The notes beneath the pieces are model-generated. The model saw nothing but the letters and a program-made list of their open reading frames with translations. It did no database searches and was not told the origin of the DNA. Below, piece by piece: positions 45,901 through 57,188 of a DNA stretch of 64,000 nt. Each line of letters opens with the position of its first letter. Position 1 is the first letter of the stretch. The position numbers were made by a program, and so were the translations under genes. Source of the DNA: Mrakia gelida (Eukaryota; Basidiomycota; Tremellomycetes; Cystofilobasidiales; Mrakiaceae); NCBI GenBank assembly GCA_024345305.1, contig BRON01000015.1, positions 124,001 to 188,000 of the forward strand, written 5' to 3'.

Positions 45901-46910
45901 TCGGTCGTCCTCACTCCCTTCGTTCTCTGGCTCTCGCTTCCCGCCTGCGCTCCGGCGATCATCGACTTCTTCAGGGAGTTCACGGTTCATGTGGATGGAG
46001 TCGGATACGTCTGTAGCTTCGCTGTTTTCGATTTCGCGAGGAACGGGAACGTTAAGGTTCGTTTGCTCGACGCGCCTCTCTCTTCTCTTTCTCTTTCGTT
46101 TGCCCCTCTCGAAACTGACTCTAGTTTCCGTTTCTTCTCGCATCAGTTCGGAGCTCCCACGGAGGTCACCGACGAGCGTCTCACTTCCAAGGAAGGGAAG
46201 ATGGAGAAATCCTTTTTGAACTTCAAAGTTCGTCTCTCGTCTATCGTCTCGCATTCCCTATCCCACCCTCCCTCGTCCTCATCTTCCCTCCCCTCCTTTA
46301 CTAACCCTCGTCCCTCTCTCTCCTCCAGGCTTCCAACCCCGAATGGATCCCCACAGATCCAACCTCCTCCCTCTTCCTCTCCCGTCTAACCGACATCAAC
46401 TCCTCCTTCCATCCACACCTCACCTTCAACAACAACTCTCGTCCCTCCCACCTCTCCCCTCTCTCCCAATCCCACAACCCGCACATGATCCCCGACCCCG
46501 ACCTCCCCATGACCTCCTCCCTCCTCGTCGACACCTCCAGACTCGCTCCCCACCCTCACGGTCGCAACGGGCTCTCCTCCGTCGCTCAAGGCAAACGACC
46601 CTCCTCTCGAAGTCCAGGATCGAACGGGAACGGCTCCTCCCCTCTCACCTCGAACGGAGGTTCGCGGCGCTCGAGAAGTACTGGAACCCCCTCTGGAGGG
46701 AGGGTAGAGACGGTTGCGGAAGAAGGGGAGGTGGAGATCAGCGAGCGGGAAGCAGGGTGGGACGATGTGACGGGGGTGGATGGACGGGTTGGGTTGGCGA
46801 TGCGACGGAGGGAGGAGGAGGAGGAGGAGAGGGAGAAGGAAGGGAGAGTGCCGGATGGGGGGTTTGCTACGTTGATGGGGAATGTGTATAAGGTTAAGAT
46901 GGGGAAGTAG
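42964..46910 (+). CDS. ATG9: Autophagy-related protein 9 (lipid scramblase of autophagosome formation)
   Basis: Multi-span membrane protein that delivers lipid to growing phagophores with Atg2. Twelve exons encode about 970 residues. The N-terminal 250 residues are Ser/Pro-rich and disordered, with a His run. The Atg9 core starts at [20 protein letters not shown] and includes [60 protein letters not shown] and [20 protein letters not shown]. It continues through [76 protein letters not shown] and MEKSFLNFK. The C-terminal tail is low-complexity and acidic. All family blocks are present, so it is expected to be functional. It forms, with KIP3, the unique core between the inverted arms. Confidence 0.95.
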
Positions 46911-47377
46911 CGTTGGGTGACTTGGTGGGTGGGTGGGAGGGACAGGAAGGGCGGGTTCGAGACGCGTCGAGTTGGTTGTACTTTGTTTTTGCTCTTGCTT
47001 TTTGACGACGAATGATGATTAACGAAACGAGAACGCATGCGAATCCAATCCGATGGTAGAGAGAAAGAGAAAGTGAAGAGTAGAGTGAAAAGCGAAACGA
47101 AGTGAAGTGGAAAGAAGAGAAGGAACCCGAGAGAGAGAGACGAAAACGAGAGGGAGAGGGGAGGGTGGGTGGAAATGCGACGGAGGTGAGGGTAGAATTA
47201 GGTCGTGATGGATTGAGAGAACGAGCACTGGAAGCAAAGCAACGAACGAACGAAAGAAAAAGTGAAACCAGAGAGAGTGGAAAAGGAGAAAAGAGAGATG
47301 CAAAGAAGAACGAACGCCAGAGTCCAAACGAAACGAACCAAAGAAGACAAAACCAAACTCGTCCACCAGACCTGCGT
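46911..47377. other. Convergent ATG9/KIP3 3' spacer
   Basis: 467 bp, purine-rich on the plus strand from about 47050 (GAAGAGA/GAAACGA words). No gene. It is close to the geometric centre of the inverted duplication. Confidence 0.4.
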
Positions 47378-50300
47378 CTATCGCTCCCACTTCGTCGTCT
47401 CCTTCGCCATCATAGCCGCCGTGCTCTGTCTGTAGCCAGGAAGAGGTCCCGTCGGTCCAGCGATGGAAGCTCTAGGCATCCTCACAGGTCCTCCTCCCGC
47501 GAGCGAAGCCCTCACAGCCATCGACGACGACGAAGGAGGAAGACTCTTCTTCGGTGGAGACCTCCCTCCGTTGACCGAGTTCTCCAAAAGTCGGCGGGCT
47601 CCGCTGCCAAGCGTCGACGTCTTCGAGGCTCCTGCTGGGAGAGGAGGAGCGGGAGGAGCGTTCGAGGAAGACGCGTTGGGAGATCCGGAGGGTGAAGGGA
47701 TGGGGATGAGACTTGTTCGACCTCGTTTCCGTTCGCTTCGAACGGGTCCGAGGCCTCCTGCGACGGACTGACGACGTTTGGCTGGAGAGGAGATGGGTCG
47801 AGAGAGGGAGAGGGATTCTCGATGTCGAGGTCGTTGAGGAGTTGCGCCGATGCGAGAGGAGGGAGGAGGAGCTTGACCTTCGGCGAAGAGGTTGAAGGGT
47901 TTCGTGTAGAGGGTGGTACCGTTGAGAGAGGTGGACGGTTTGTTGGGGTTTGAGAAGTTGGTCTCGCCGAGAGGTCGACGAGAGTTGAGTGGTTGAGGAG
48001 GGAATTGTTCGGGGGAGGAGACGACCTCGCCTTCGGGGAGGGAGCTGAACTTGGAGGGAGGGAGACGCGAAGTCTTGAAGGAGGAGAAGTTGGTGGTTTT
48101 GGGGAGGGCGAGGGGTCGTGATGATAAAGAGGAGGAAGAGGCGGCGAGGGTCGTTGGTTTGGGAGGGAAAGAGAGGAGGGGAGCCTCGACTTCGGGTTTG
48201 TCGTCCTCCCACTCGGTTTCCTCCTCGATCGACGAGGTTCCCATGCTGATCCTCTTCGCGTCGTCTATTGAGCCCTCTCCAGCCTCGTCCTTCCACCGGA
48301 AAGCCTTCTTCGCTCCTCCTGCACCGAGCGAGAGCGTCGACGGCTTGTGAACCTTCCTCGGCGAACGCTGCCTGCTCGGAGAGGGACCTCCGAATCCGTT
48401 GTTGTGCTTGAGCATCCGACGGGCTGGAGAGGGAGGGATGGTTGAGAAGGAGGAGTTTCCGGCGAGGGAGATCCGAGCTGCTCGGATGGGAGGTTGGGAG
48501 AGAGGGTGGGGAGGTTGGGTTGCTGAGAGGGACGTGTTGGCGGTGGAGGTGGTTGAGACGTGATGAGGGTACGCAGGAGCCGAGAATAGGGAGGTCGAGG
48601 CGATGGAAGGTGTGGCTCGAGGAGGAGAGACGTGGAAGGGAGCGGTGGGAGAGAAGGTGGGGACGGAGACGGGGTGGAAGGTGGTGGTGGGAGCCGAGAG
48701 GGAGGGAGGAGGAGCTCGAGTGGATTCGGCCTGGGTGGGAGCGAGGAGACCGTCGAAGAGGATTGCGTTGGATTGAGCGACGTCCGAGAGTGCTCTCGAT
48801 GCTTCCTGAACCTCCAAGACCGCTGGTGAATCGTCTCCCTCCCAAATCGCCGTCGCGCCGTCCAACCTTCCCTTCGCGTCCTTCATCACGGTCATCGTCT
48901 TCGCGAAGATCTTCCCGAACCCAGCTAGCCTCTCCGCCTGACAGCTCGCCAACTCCTTGAGCTTCTCCTCCCTAGCTCTCGTCCTGGCCAACTCCATCTC
49001 CAGGTTCGACTGGGACGCGATCGCCTTGACGGCTCCGACGGCGACCTCGTCGAGTTTGTCGAGTCGTCGCTCCGTGACCATTCGAATGACCATATCGAAC
49101 ATGCTGGTCGACCGATCTGCTGATTGGATCCGCTGCTGGAGCGCTGGGGAGCGAAGGAGATCCTCGTCGGCGCGTCCAATCTTCTTGAGGACTTCTCGTT
49201 CGGCGGTGAGGGCTGAAGTGAGGGTGGTGGACCGTTCGATCTCGGCGATCCTGGCTCGGATGGGTCGAAGTCGAGCCTCGGCAGCGAAGAGGATAGCCTG
49301 GCAGAGGGCTCCGTCGACGATGGCCTCCCTCGTCGCAAGGACCTTCTGAGCAACATCCGCGTTCGCTCGTTCGACTTCCGACTTGGCTTCAACTGCCTTC
49401 CTCCTCTCCGCATCTCCAGACTGCGACGACGCCTCGGCCAACTTCTGCTGGAGCTCTGTGACGGTATCGGTGAGGGCCTTGATCCTGATGACGTACTGCT
49501 TGACGTGGGTCGAGACGTTGTAGGTGTTTCGAGAGACGACGGTCTTGATCTGCTTCGCTCGGTTGGCGTACTTGAGCGTGTTTTGGGTGTCCTCGTAGTG
49601 GACCGACGATGGGGAGACGCAGACGATCATGACGGTCTTGCAGTTTCCTCCGAGCGAGAATTCGAGAAGTCGAGTGAGCTTGGAGTCTCGGTACGGGATG
49701 TGGTTTCGTCCGGCCGTCGACCTCTGGCAGAGCGCGTTGATGCAGTTTCCGAGAGCGAGGAGCGACTTGTTGATGGCTGATCCTTCCTTCATCCTCGCTC
49801 CGAGGTTGGAGGTAGCTGCTGCTCGTTCTGATCCTGCGAGATCGATGATTGAGAGCGTCGCTCGAGTTGCTGATCCGTCGACTCCTGCTGCTCGCGACAT
49901 CGTCTTGACGTTGATCTGAAGGACGGCGTGGGACCTCGAGGACGTGCTGTTGGCGTTGGTTCTTTCCGTTCGACGACGTTTGTTTCCGATATCGATCCAG
50001 TCCTGGATCTGAGCTGGTGTTGACGGCTTTAGCTCCTGGAGGTTGACGACGGAGATCTTGGAGTTCCCGTCCTTTCGAAGAGCGAGACCGGAGGCTGGAG
50101 GTGGTGGAGAAGGGTTTTCTTCGTTGACGAGGAGGTCCTTGATGGTCTCGTTGTAGATCTCGAGGTAAGAGACGGTGACCTCGGCCTCGATGTCGGCTGA
50201 TTTCTCTTCGATGAGGAGAAAGAGTTGATCCATCGTCCGTTGGATGACTCCCTTCTCGACGAGCATCTTCTCGCCAGTCTCCTCATCCGTCGAGTAGTGA

Positions 50301-51188
50301 CCGTTGATGGTATGAGTCTTTCCACATCCGGTGGCCTGAGGAGGGTGGGAGACGCGAGGAGAAGGAAGCGAGGGAGGAGGAAAGGTCAGCTTCGTCTTTC
50401 GTCCTCTTCCTTCGCTCAGCGCTTATCTACTCACTCCGTAGGCGAAGACCGTGGCGTTGTATCCATCGAGAAGACCAGGGAGAAGAGGAAGAGCAGTCTC
50501 TCGGAAGACCTCGTCCTGAGTGCTCTCGGGTTCGAAGACTCGATCGAAGAGGTAGCTGAAGGGATGGAGGAGGACGGTGAGCTCTTCGTTTTGCCGAAAC
50601 GAAGGAAAGGAGAAGGGAAGGCTCACCTGGCATCCTTGTAACGTCTTCCGCCTGGGGCTTGCTGGGACATCCTGTTGGCCGTCTTCTCCTCGGCGGTGTT
50701 GTTGGGAGGAGCGTCGAAGATGATCATTCGACTCGGCTTCCATGACTCTCCTTCCTTGTACTCCTTCATCACGGCTGTTTCGAAGCACAAGAGTCAAACG
50801 TCAGCTCTTCGTCTTCCATCTCGAGAGGTATCATAAGAGGAGACGAAGGAAGCAAGAGGCGAAGGAGGGTTTCGAGGACTCACTGACGATCTCGTTCCAA
50901 CCTCGTCCACCATGTCCAAAACCGATAGCGACCTCCTTCCTCGGCGTTCCCGAACTAGCGAGCGATCCTTCTCCTCCGGTACCGAAGGCAGACAGCTTCT
51001 GCTCTCCAGGGATGCGAGCCTTCTCGTTCTCGCTCAAGGGACGAACCCGAACTGGAACCAAGCGAAGGGAAGGGAAATCAGCTCGTCCATTGTTGACACC
51101 TTTGTCGTCACTCAACACTCCCGATTTTTCTATGGAAACGAGCTTGTTTCGACCCACCAGTGACTTTGATAGAGTCTGAACCGTCCAT
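47378..51188 (-). CDS. KIP3: Kinesin-8 motor (Kip3/KIF18 type)
   Basis: Plus-end-directed microtubule motor and depolymerase controlling spindle and nuclear positioning. The first exon MDGSDSIKVT splices to VRVRPLSENEK. Motor motifs: P-loop GATGCGKTHTINGH, switch I NSTSSRSHAV, switch II IIDLAGSERAAAT, and INKSLLALGNCINAL, IPYRDSKLTRLLEFSLGGN. The neck TYNVSTHVKQYVIRI is the kinesin-8 signature. A coiled-coil stalk (LTDTVTELQQKLAEA) and a long, basic, Ser/Pro-rich tail follow, ending SLAGG..TKWER. The motor begins with a large loop-2-type insert (KYKEGESWKPSRM). About five exons, the last of 2.9 kb. Total is about 1,100 residues. Confidence 0.95.
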
Positions 51189-51793
51189 TTTCTACGCGAC
51201 GTCGAAGAGGGAAGGGTGGGAAGGAGGGGATGAGGTTGAACGAAGGAGGGAAGGGAGTGGGGAAGGGAAGGGAAGGGAGCGAGTTGGAGGGTCGATCCGA
51301 CGACGAGAGGAAGGAAGGGGAGAGGGGGTTGAGGTTGAGGGTATATAGGATGCTCTCTTGAGAGGTCCGAGAAGTCGAGAATCCAAGCTAGAAGGCCGTC
51401 TTGAAGGGGGAGGGATGAGGGGAGGGAGGGAAGAGGGGATGCTGGATGTTGAAGGACAACGAGCCGCGCGAGGAGGAGAAAGAAATCATCGACGACGATT
51501 TCGTTGCTAGCAAGAAGACTAAACAGCCATCTTCAATCTGCAGAGGGAAACTGCTGGCTCCTTCAGAGTCTTCTCCCCTTCTCATCTGAGCTCAGAAAAA
51601 AAAAGGGCACAGAAAGAGGTCGAAAACTCGGAGGCAAATCTCTCGCCCCAATTGAGTCAAGCTCAACCTTCTCGCTCCTCCTCCCGACTTCCATCTTCTG
51701 AACCTCAACTCTCTGGTGCGTCCATCCTTTCTCAAGTAGCTCTCTTATTGCTTCTTCGACGCTCTCTGACCGTCCTCCATCTCTCTTCCAGCC
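51189..51793. promoter_or_regulatory. Divergent KIP3/F-box-like promoter region
   Basis: 605 bp between divergent starts. Homology to the left arm begins within it at about 51600 (shared words GGAGGCAAATC.., TCCTCCCGACTTCCATC), marking the inner boundary of the inverted duplication. No TATA box was clearly recognised. Confidence 0.45.
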
Positions 51794-53990
51794 ATGGCCT
51801 CGCCTCTACCTTCATCAACGAGCTCCACCAAAGATCTAGGCCTCGTCCGACGAAGCTCTCAGCCTCAACTTCCAACCGAACTCCTCGACGCTATCTTCGA
51901 ACTCTGCGATCCATGGTGCAACCCCGCAATTCATCTCAACTCCAAGAGGTTCGCCCAGGTAAGTCGCACCCGAAAGCGGAGGGAGGGAGAGTGTTGGAAC
52001 GAAGTAGAGTTGCGTCCTCATCGAGCTCGTCCTTATCTTCCTCGCTTCCTTTTCTACAAATCATTCGACCCTTCCTTTTCGCTCGTCTCTACATCCATGC
52101 TCAGGAGAAGTGGAGAACCGTCAGGTACAACCACTTTGAAGGATTTCTTCATCTAGCTCCCTTCGTTCGGTGAGTTTTCTCCTCTTCGCCTCTTCGCAAG
52201 CGAGTGTTTCAGATCTAGTCTCGCCAGGCTGACCGGATTCGCATCTTCCGCCATTTCTTGCGCTTTTATATCGTCTCAGCTCTCTGGAGATCATATCCGC
52301 CAGCGACGCTCCAGATCCCTCGGAGGAGGACGCTCGGATTCAAGGCGAGAACTTCGTCGAGGTTCTCGAGACGCTCCCCAACCTCGCAAGCCTCGTCTTC
52401 GACGTTCAAGCCTTCAAGGACACCGGAGCTGGCTCTTCCTTCGGCGGCCTTCCGACAGAACGAGTCTACGACAGAGCCAGAGAGAAATACATCCTTCCCT
52501 CGATCCTTCCTTCAATCCTCGCCCATCCCTCCCTCGAAACACTCGACATCCGCTCCCTCCCTCCCGACTGGATCACCCATCCCTCCCTCCCTCTCGTCCA
52601 CCGACCAGCCGATCGACCTCTCTACATACGAAACATCTCGGTCTGTCCGGATCATGACGACTGGCGCCTCGACACTCCCTCCCTCCCTTCGTAGGGTTCC
52701 AACGCGTCCTCCCTCCCCATCTTTCGCTCCCTCGTCGCCCTCGGAATCCACGTCGTCTCCCTCCACGTCTGCTTCGGAATCTTCTCCTCGGACCTTCTGG
52801 ATCTCCTTCAGCATCCTCTTCAAAGCCTGGAGATCCTCAACATCCTCATCGACGTCGACATCGTGGGCACTGGAGACCACGTCGCCCTCGGTTCCTTGTC
52901 TTTCGCAGGCCTCGTCGCTAGCCATCCGGCCCTCCAAGTGATCGTCGTCAAGAGTCTCTGGTGTCGAGATCGACGTGTTCGCATCACGATGGACCTCCTC
53001 TGGATGTTCCTCGCTTGTGTGCCAGGGTTCGGATCGCTCGCTCGGGACGCGAAGGACGAGTCGTGGAGAACGGAGCAGGATGTGAAGGAACTGAGGCTGA
53101 AGTTCAGTCGTTCGGAGGAGGATGATAGACGTCAGATGATCACCTACATGGAGCTCGATCTACGCCAACGACGAGATCAGCGAGCGCTCACCCTCGAGGA
53201 GGTGTTGATTGGGATCGGGAAACACGCGCCAGAGTTGGAAGCGTTGACGCTGAGAGGAACCTACCTGAGAGGAAAGGTAAGGCTATCTTCCCAGCTCTGC
53301 TGCCAGCAAGAATCGAATCGCTGATCTTCTCTGCTCTTTCTCCTCGTCGTCGCACTCGCAGCTCGGACAACTTCCTCGTCTCCCCTCAGGACTCTTCCCC
53401 AAGCTTCAAGAGCTCATCCTTCCTCCTCTCCCTCCACCCAAACTTCTCCTCAATCCCAACTTCGCCTTTCCCTCTCCCTCATGCCGACACCATCCCCATC
53501 CTAACCCTCCTCCAACGGATCCCTCGTCGACGAGAGAGGTCAAGCCGTCGCCGACGCGCTCGACTTTGCCGGAGGTCTCATCGAGCTGTTCAAGCAGACA
53601 ACCCTCCCTCAGCTCACCAGCGACGTCGTCCGAATCGGTAACTCGCTTCCATCCCTCACCACAGTCTACCAGGACTTCGATCTTCCCCCTCATCCCTCGT
53701 ACGGCCCAATCCCAACCGCGAAGTTCGCCTGGTCGCTGGGAAGAGTACCAGGGACGACGAAACTCGTCGCTTCCCTTTGGGACAAGTCTGGAGTCACTCT
53801 CGGGATCGACGATGCTGGATCCTGTAGCTGTGAGAGCGAGGAGGGAAGGTACCTGGAGGGAGGGAACGCGAGGGAGTGGTGGGAGGAGGATCTGAAGAAG
53901 ACGGCGCTGTTCGAGCTCGAACCGGATTTCGCTCCCGCTTTCTACTTGTACAAGTTTTGCCCGAAGGTGCCGGGACCGAGTCGGACGTAG
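51794..53990 (+). pseudogene. F-box-like protein gene, right arm, with in-frame stop and frameshift
   Basis: MASPLPSSTSSTKDLGLVRR start, then QLPTELLDAIFELCDPW (F-box-like), EKWRTVRYNHFEGFLHLAPF, a repeat region (LETLPNLASLVFDV, HPALQVIVVKSLW) and the conserved C-terminal half ending PKVPGPSRT at TAG 53988-53990. Two lesions: TAG at 52692-52694 in frame (the left copy has a Gln/Asp-rich continuous segment here), and a frame change between about 53450 and 53530 where the frame must move to reach VDERGQAVADALDF. A 54-nt GT..AG interval (about 52641-52694) would remove the stop in frame, so splicing cannot be ruled out for the first lesion. The second has no such rescue. Same strand and order as the intact hydrolase downstream. 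Confidence 0.65.
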
Positions 53991-54337
53991 GAGGAGCGCC
54001 GAAGAGGGATGTCGTCGAGGGACGAGCGGTCGAGCAGGAGGGATGAAGGGACGCGTCGAAATCACATTCTCGGTTAGTCCTTCCTTCCTTTCCCTTCGTG
54101 CTTGACCTCCTCGCTTCGAGCTCTTGGCTGACCGAGTTTTCGACCTTCGTTTTGGACAGGCCTCCCATCATCGAGCTCTACATCTTTCTCTCCTCATCGA
54201 AGTCATCCGCGTCGCTCGACTCGTTTGCGTCAGCTCGTGAGAAAACCAAGCCTTTCCCCTCCTCCTCCTATTTCGCTCTTCTGATCTCGCTCTCTCCTCT
54301 TCTCCGACCATCACCACCTCGACCCTTACCTTCCCAG

Positions 54338-55598
54338 ATGTCCTCTTCGCCTCTCGCTCCTCTCACCTTCACCTACCGAACCATCCCTTCTTCCTTTTCG
54401 ACTTCGACTTCGACGGCCGCACCTCCTCTCCACCTCCACCTCGACGTCCACCTCCCTCCTCCCACCTCCTCCTCCAACCTCGCCACCACACCGACGCCAA
54501 TTCCCCTCATCTTCGGAGCTCACCCCGGTGGCCTCACCGCGTACAGCAACAAGCATCTCCCTCCCTGGCTCTTCGATCTCGCGAGAGAGAAAGGGTGGTG
54601 CGTCGTGGCTCCGAACTATCGACTTCTTGTTGGAGGTGGGAAGGAGGGAGGGCTGGATGCTGGGGACGTGTTGGATGATGTTCTGAAGGCGTACGAGTGC
54701 GTTGTAGATGGGTCGTTGGAGATGGAGCTGGAGGGGAGAGGAGAGATGGGAGTGAGGTTCGATCGCGAGAAGATCGCGGTCGTTGGGATGTCGGCTGGTG
54801 AGTCCACTTTTGCCCTTCTCGCTCGCTTCTCTCGAGTTCGAGACTGATCATGTCGAATCCTCTTTTCCTCTCCCACTCGTCCCAGGTGGTCTCCTCTCCC
54901 TCCTCCTCCCAACTCAACTCCCTCCCTCGCTCGCCAAACCAACCTCCCTCGTCGCTCTCTACCCCGTCGCTCGGCCCTTCTCCCTGTTCTACACCACACC
55001 TCGCTCTTCCTCGACCTCGAGCGTATCTCCTCCCTCCACTCTACCATCCCTCAACCTCCCTTCCACCTTCCTCGCCATCGCCGACTCCCTCTTCACCACC
55101 CTCTCCTCCCTTCCAACCACCTCGTCCTCTCCCTCTCTCTCCCCCGCCGAAATGCGCGACCTTGAACAGCCAGGATCCGACGGACACCGAGGAATGATCT
55201 ACGACTGGTCCATCGAACGAGGAGTCTTCGGCGATCTCTGCCTCGGGAAGGGAGTCCTCGGATCGAAAGGGAAGAACGACCACGACGTCGACGCGTCTCT
55301 TGCCTCGACTCTCGACGCGCTTCAGGAACGACTCTCTCCCCTCATCGGCATCAACTCTCCCACGAGAGGAACCTTTCCCAGGACTTTCCTCATCCACGGC
55401 GACGAGGATCAACTGGTCCTGCTGGAGGAGTCGAGGTTCGTGAAGGCGAGGCTGGAGGAGGTTGGGATTGAGGTTGAGATGAAGGTGGTGGAGGGAGTGG
55501 ATCATGGGTTTGATGGGGAAATGTGCTTAGAGGGTGGGACATATGAGGAGATTTGGAGGGAGGTGGGGGAGTGGATCGAAGGGAGTTGGGGGAGATGA
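54338..55598 (+). CDS. Alpha/beta hydrolase (esterase/lipase-like), intact copy
   Basis: About 390 residues in two exons; the intron sits within the nucleophile codons (donor after ATGTCGGCTG). Features of the hormone-sensitive-lipase-like group: oxyanion-hole region FGAHPGGLTAYS, WCVVAPNYRLL, nucleophile elbow GMSAG (Ser), acid in FLIHGDEDQLV (Asp) and His in EGVDHGFDG. A lid-like insert carries EQPGSDGHRGMIYDWSIERG. No signal peptide, so probably cytosolic; substrate unknown. The left-arm copy at 39.5-40.3 kb is a pseudogene, leaving this as the only active member in the window. Start: ATG 54338, just after a CCCAG that may end a 5' UTR intron. Confidence 0.8.
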
Positions 55599-56434
55599 GG
55601 AGAGGAGAGTCGGTGGGCGAAGAGATAGGAGGAGGGGACGAGGAGGTCGAGACGTAGGGCTTCGGGTTTCGTCGAGCTTTTGCATCCTTCTTAGTCAGTG
55701 ACCCTATTTACTCCCTCGTACGCGTGCTCGTCTTAACCTCGCTATCGTCTTGAGCAGCACGAATCGTGCTCGACGGACTCCCGACGCGTCGCGTCGCGTC
55801 GCGTCGCATGTGATGGACTCGGATCACCTGCCTCCTCGCTCTCTCTTTCCTTCCCTAGGCTCGGCGAGTTCAAAGATTTGATCTCACCATCCGGACCTTC
55901 TTCGGTAGATCTGCTTCTCTTCTCGGGGCTCTTTCGAAAGCGAGTCGGCAACGATATCGGCGAAAACTCTCCTCGTCAACGTCGACCTTTCAGCTGCTCT
56001 CCGCCATCTCCCTCCAACTGCATCTTTCTCGTATCTCCCTCTTCTCTCCCCTCCCCTACCTCAACGTCATCGCCCCGAGTCAAAGAGCCCCTGACTTCGC
56101 GCGAGCTTGGTGAGTTGCAACTCTCCGCGCACTCGTGCCAAACTCTCGCTTTCTGCTGCTCTCCCTTTCCTCCTCTCCTACGACATCCGCAGAGCTTGTG
56201 CTTTCGAACAGACGCTCGTAGAGGTCGGAAGCCTCGCCCGAGACCAGTTTTGTATGTGTGGAAGCTTTTTCACCGCTCCAGAGGCCTGCGCCTGCTCTAG
56301 AAGATGAGCTTGCTCTAACTCGCTCTAATCCGCTTTAACTCGACTGCAGGGTTCTTACTTGGACTTATGAGATCTCTACCACCTCCCATCCACATCCATC
56401 AGCTCCCTACTCCCTCTTCATCTGTCTCCTCCGA
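55599..56434. other. Spacer with GTCGC tandem repeat
   Basis: Holds a 15-bp palindrome AGCACGAATCGTGCT (about 55756-55770), a (GCGTC)5-like tract starting in GACGCGTC (55783-55808), and near 56314-56341 three loose copies of a 10-bp unit (TCTAACTCGC, TCTAATCCGC, TTTAACTCGA). Short open frames look non-coding. It replaces the 650-bp spacer of the left arm. Confidence 0.45.
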
Positions 56435-57188
56435 ATGCCCGCCGACAGAACTCCTCACCCATCGTCGTCCGCCACCGATCCTCGACTTGCTTCCACTCCC
56501 TACCCACCCATCAAGAAGGAAGCCAAGCCCGAGTGAGCTGCTCTGTTTCAGCTTCAGCTCGGTGGAGAAGTGACCGAGAACTGACTCGCGAGTTTTCCTC
56601 GTCTTCAGGCAGCAGGAGCACGTCGAGACGTGAGTTTGCTCGATGACCGAGGGGACGATCATTCGGAAGCTCGACGAGAAGATCCAAGGATTGTGAGTCG
56701 TCAATCATCTCTCTTTGCGCTGGAAGAGCAGCATCCCTGACGGAATCTGCCTCGCGTCGTCGTTTGACTGTCCGTTCTCGTCCCAGCGAGATGATCCAGT
56801 CGTATCGAAGCGGACAACCTTTTAATGCATCAATCGAGAGCCAGCACATCGAGAAGGCCATTCTGCTGGAGGACGAGGACGCGGAACCGGGGATGATCGT
56901 CTGCTACGATCGGTGCGCTCGAGTCTTCGTCTCTGTCCACGTTCTCGAACTCAACTGACTCTCCTCCTTCGCCTATACTCGATGATCATAGAAGAGGAAG
57001 AGCATGGCTCAAGCACTGGAATGATTTGACTCCGTTCGCGAAGGACAAGGCTCGAGTGCTCATCGGTCAAAAGTAAGTTCATCGAAACGGGACAGCGACG
57101 CGACTTTCGGGCGTGCGAACCCTGACCTCCTTCCTCCTCTGCGCCCTTCTCTACGAGCAGGGAAGTCAACAAGTTCTTGAGAGGGTGA
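56435..57188 (+). CDS. Small uncharacterised HW..FAK-type protein (right copy)
   Basis: Paralogue of the 38-kb protein. The core contains TIIRKLDEKIQGF, EMIQSYRSGQPFNASIES, HIEKAILLEDEDAEPGMIV, RAWLKHWNDLTPFAKDKARV and the end GQKEVNKFLRG (TGA 57186-57188). The upstream exon from ATG 56435 (MPADRTPHPSSSATDPRL..KKEAKPE) matches the N-terminus of the left copy, but the two parts cannot be joined in frame through the LDEK exon. Either that exon is skipped (HVET joins EMIQ in frame), or translation starts at ATG 56645 (MTEGTIIRKLDEK) as a shorter protein of about 95 residues. Outermost gene of the right arm. Function unknown. Confidence 0.55.

Noticed and set aside
47472..48845. 457-codon minus-strand frame opposite/alongside the kinesin tail
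   Set aside because: It is a shadow frame of the low-complexity KIP3 tail (Arg/Ser-rich), with no domain of its own.
52692..52694. Reassigned TAG codon
   Set aside because: TAG serves as the normal terminator of several well-supported genes here (for example IML2, ATG9, KIP3).
54224..54777. Idea that the left-arm hydrolase is an independent short gene starting MSAG
   Set aside because: That ATG is the nucleophile-elbow Met of the intact copy. The fragment lacks the oxyanion region and has a frameshift before the catalytic His.
37999..57188. Mating-type locus as explanation for the inverted arms
   Set aside because: No homeodomain, pheromone or STE3-type receptor genes are present.
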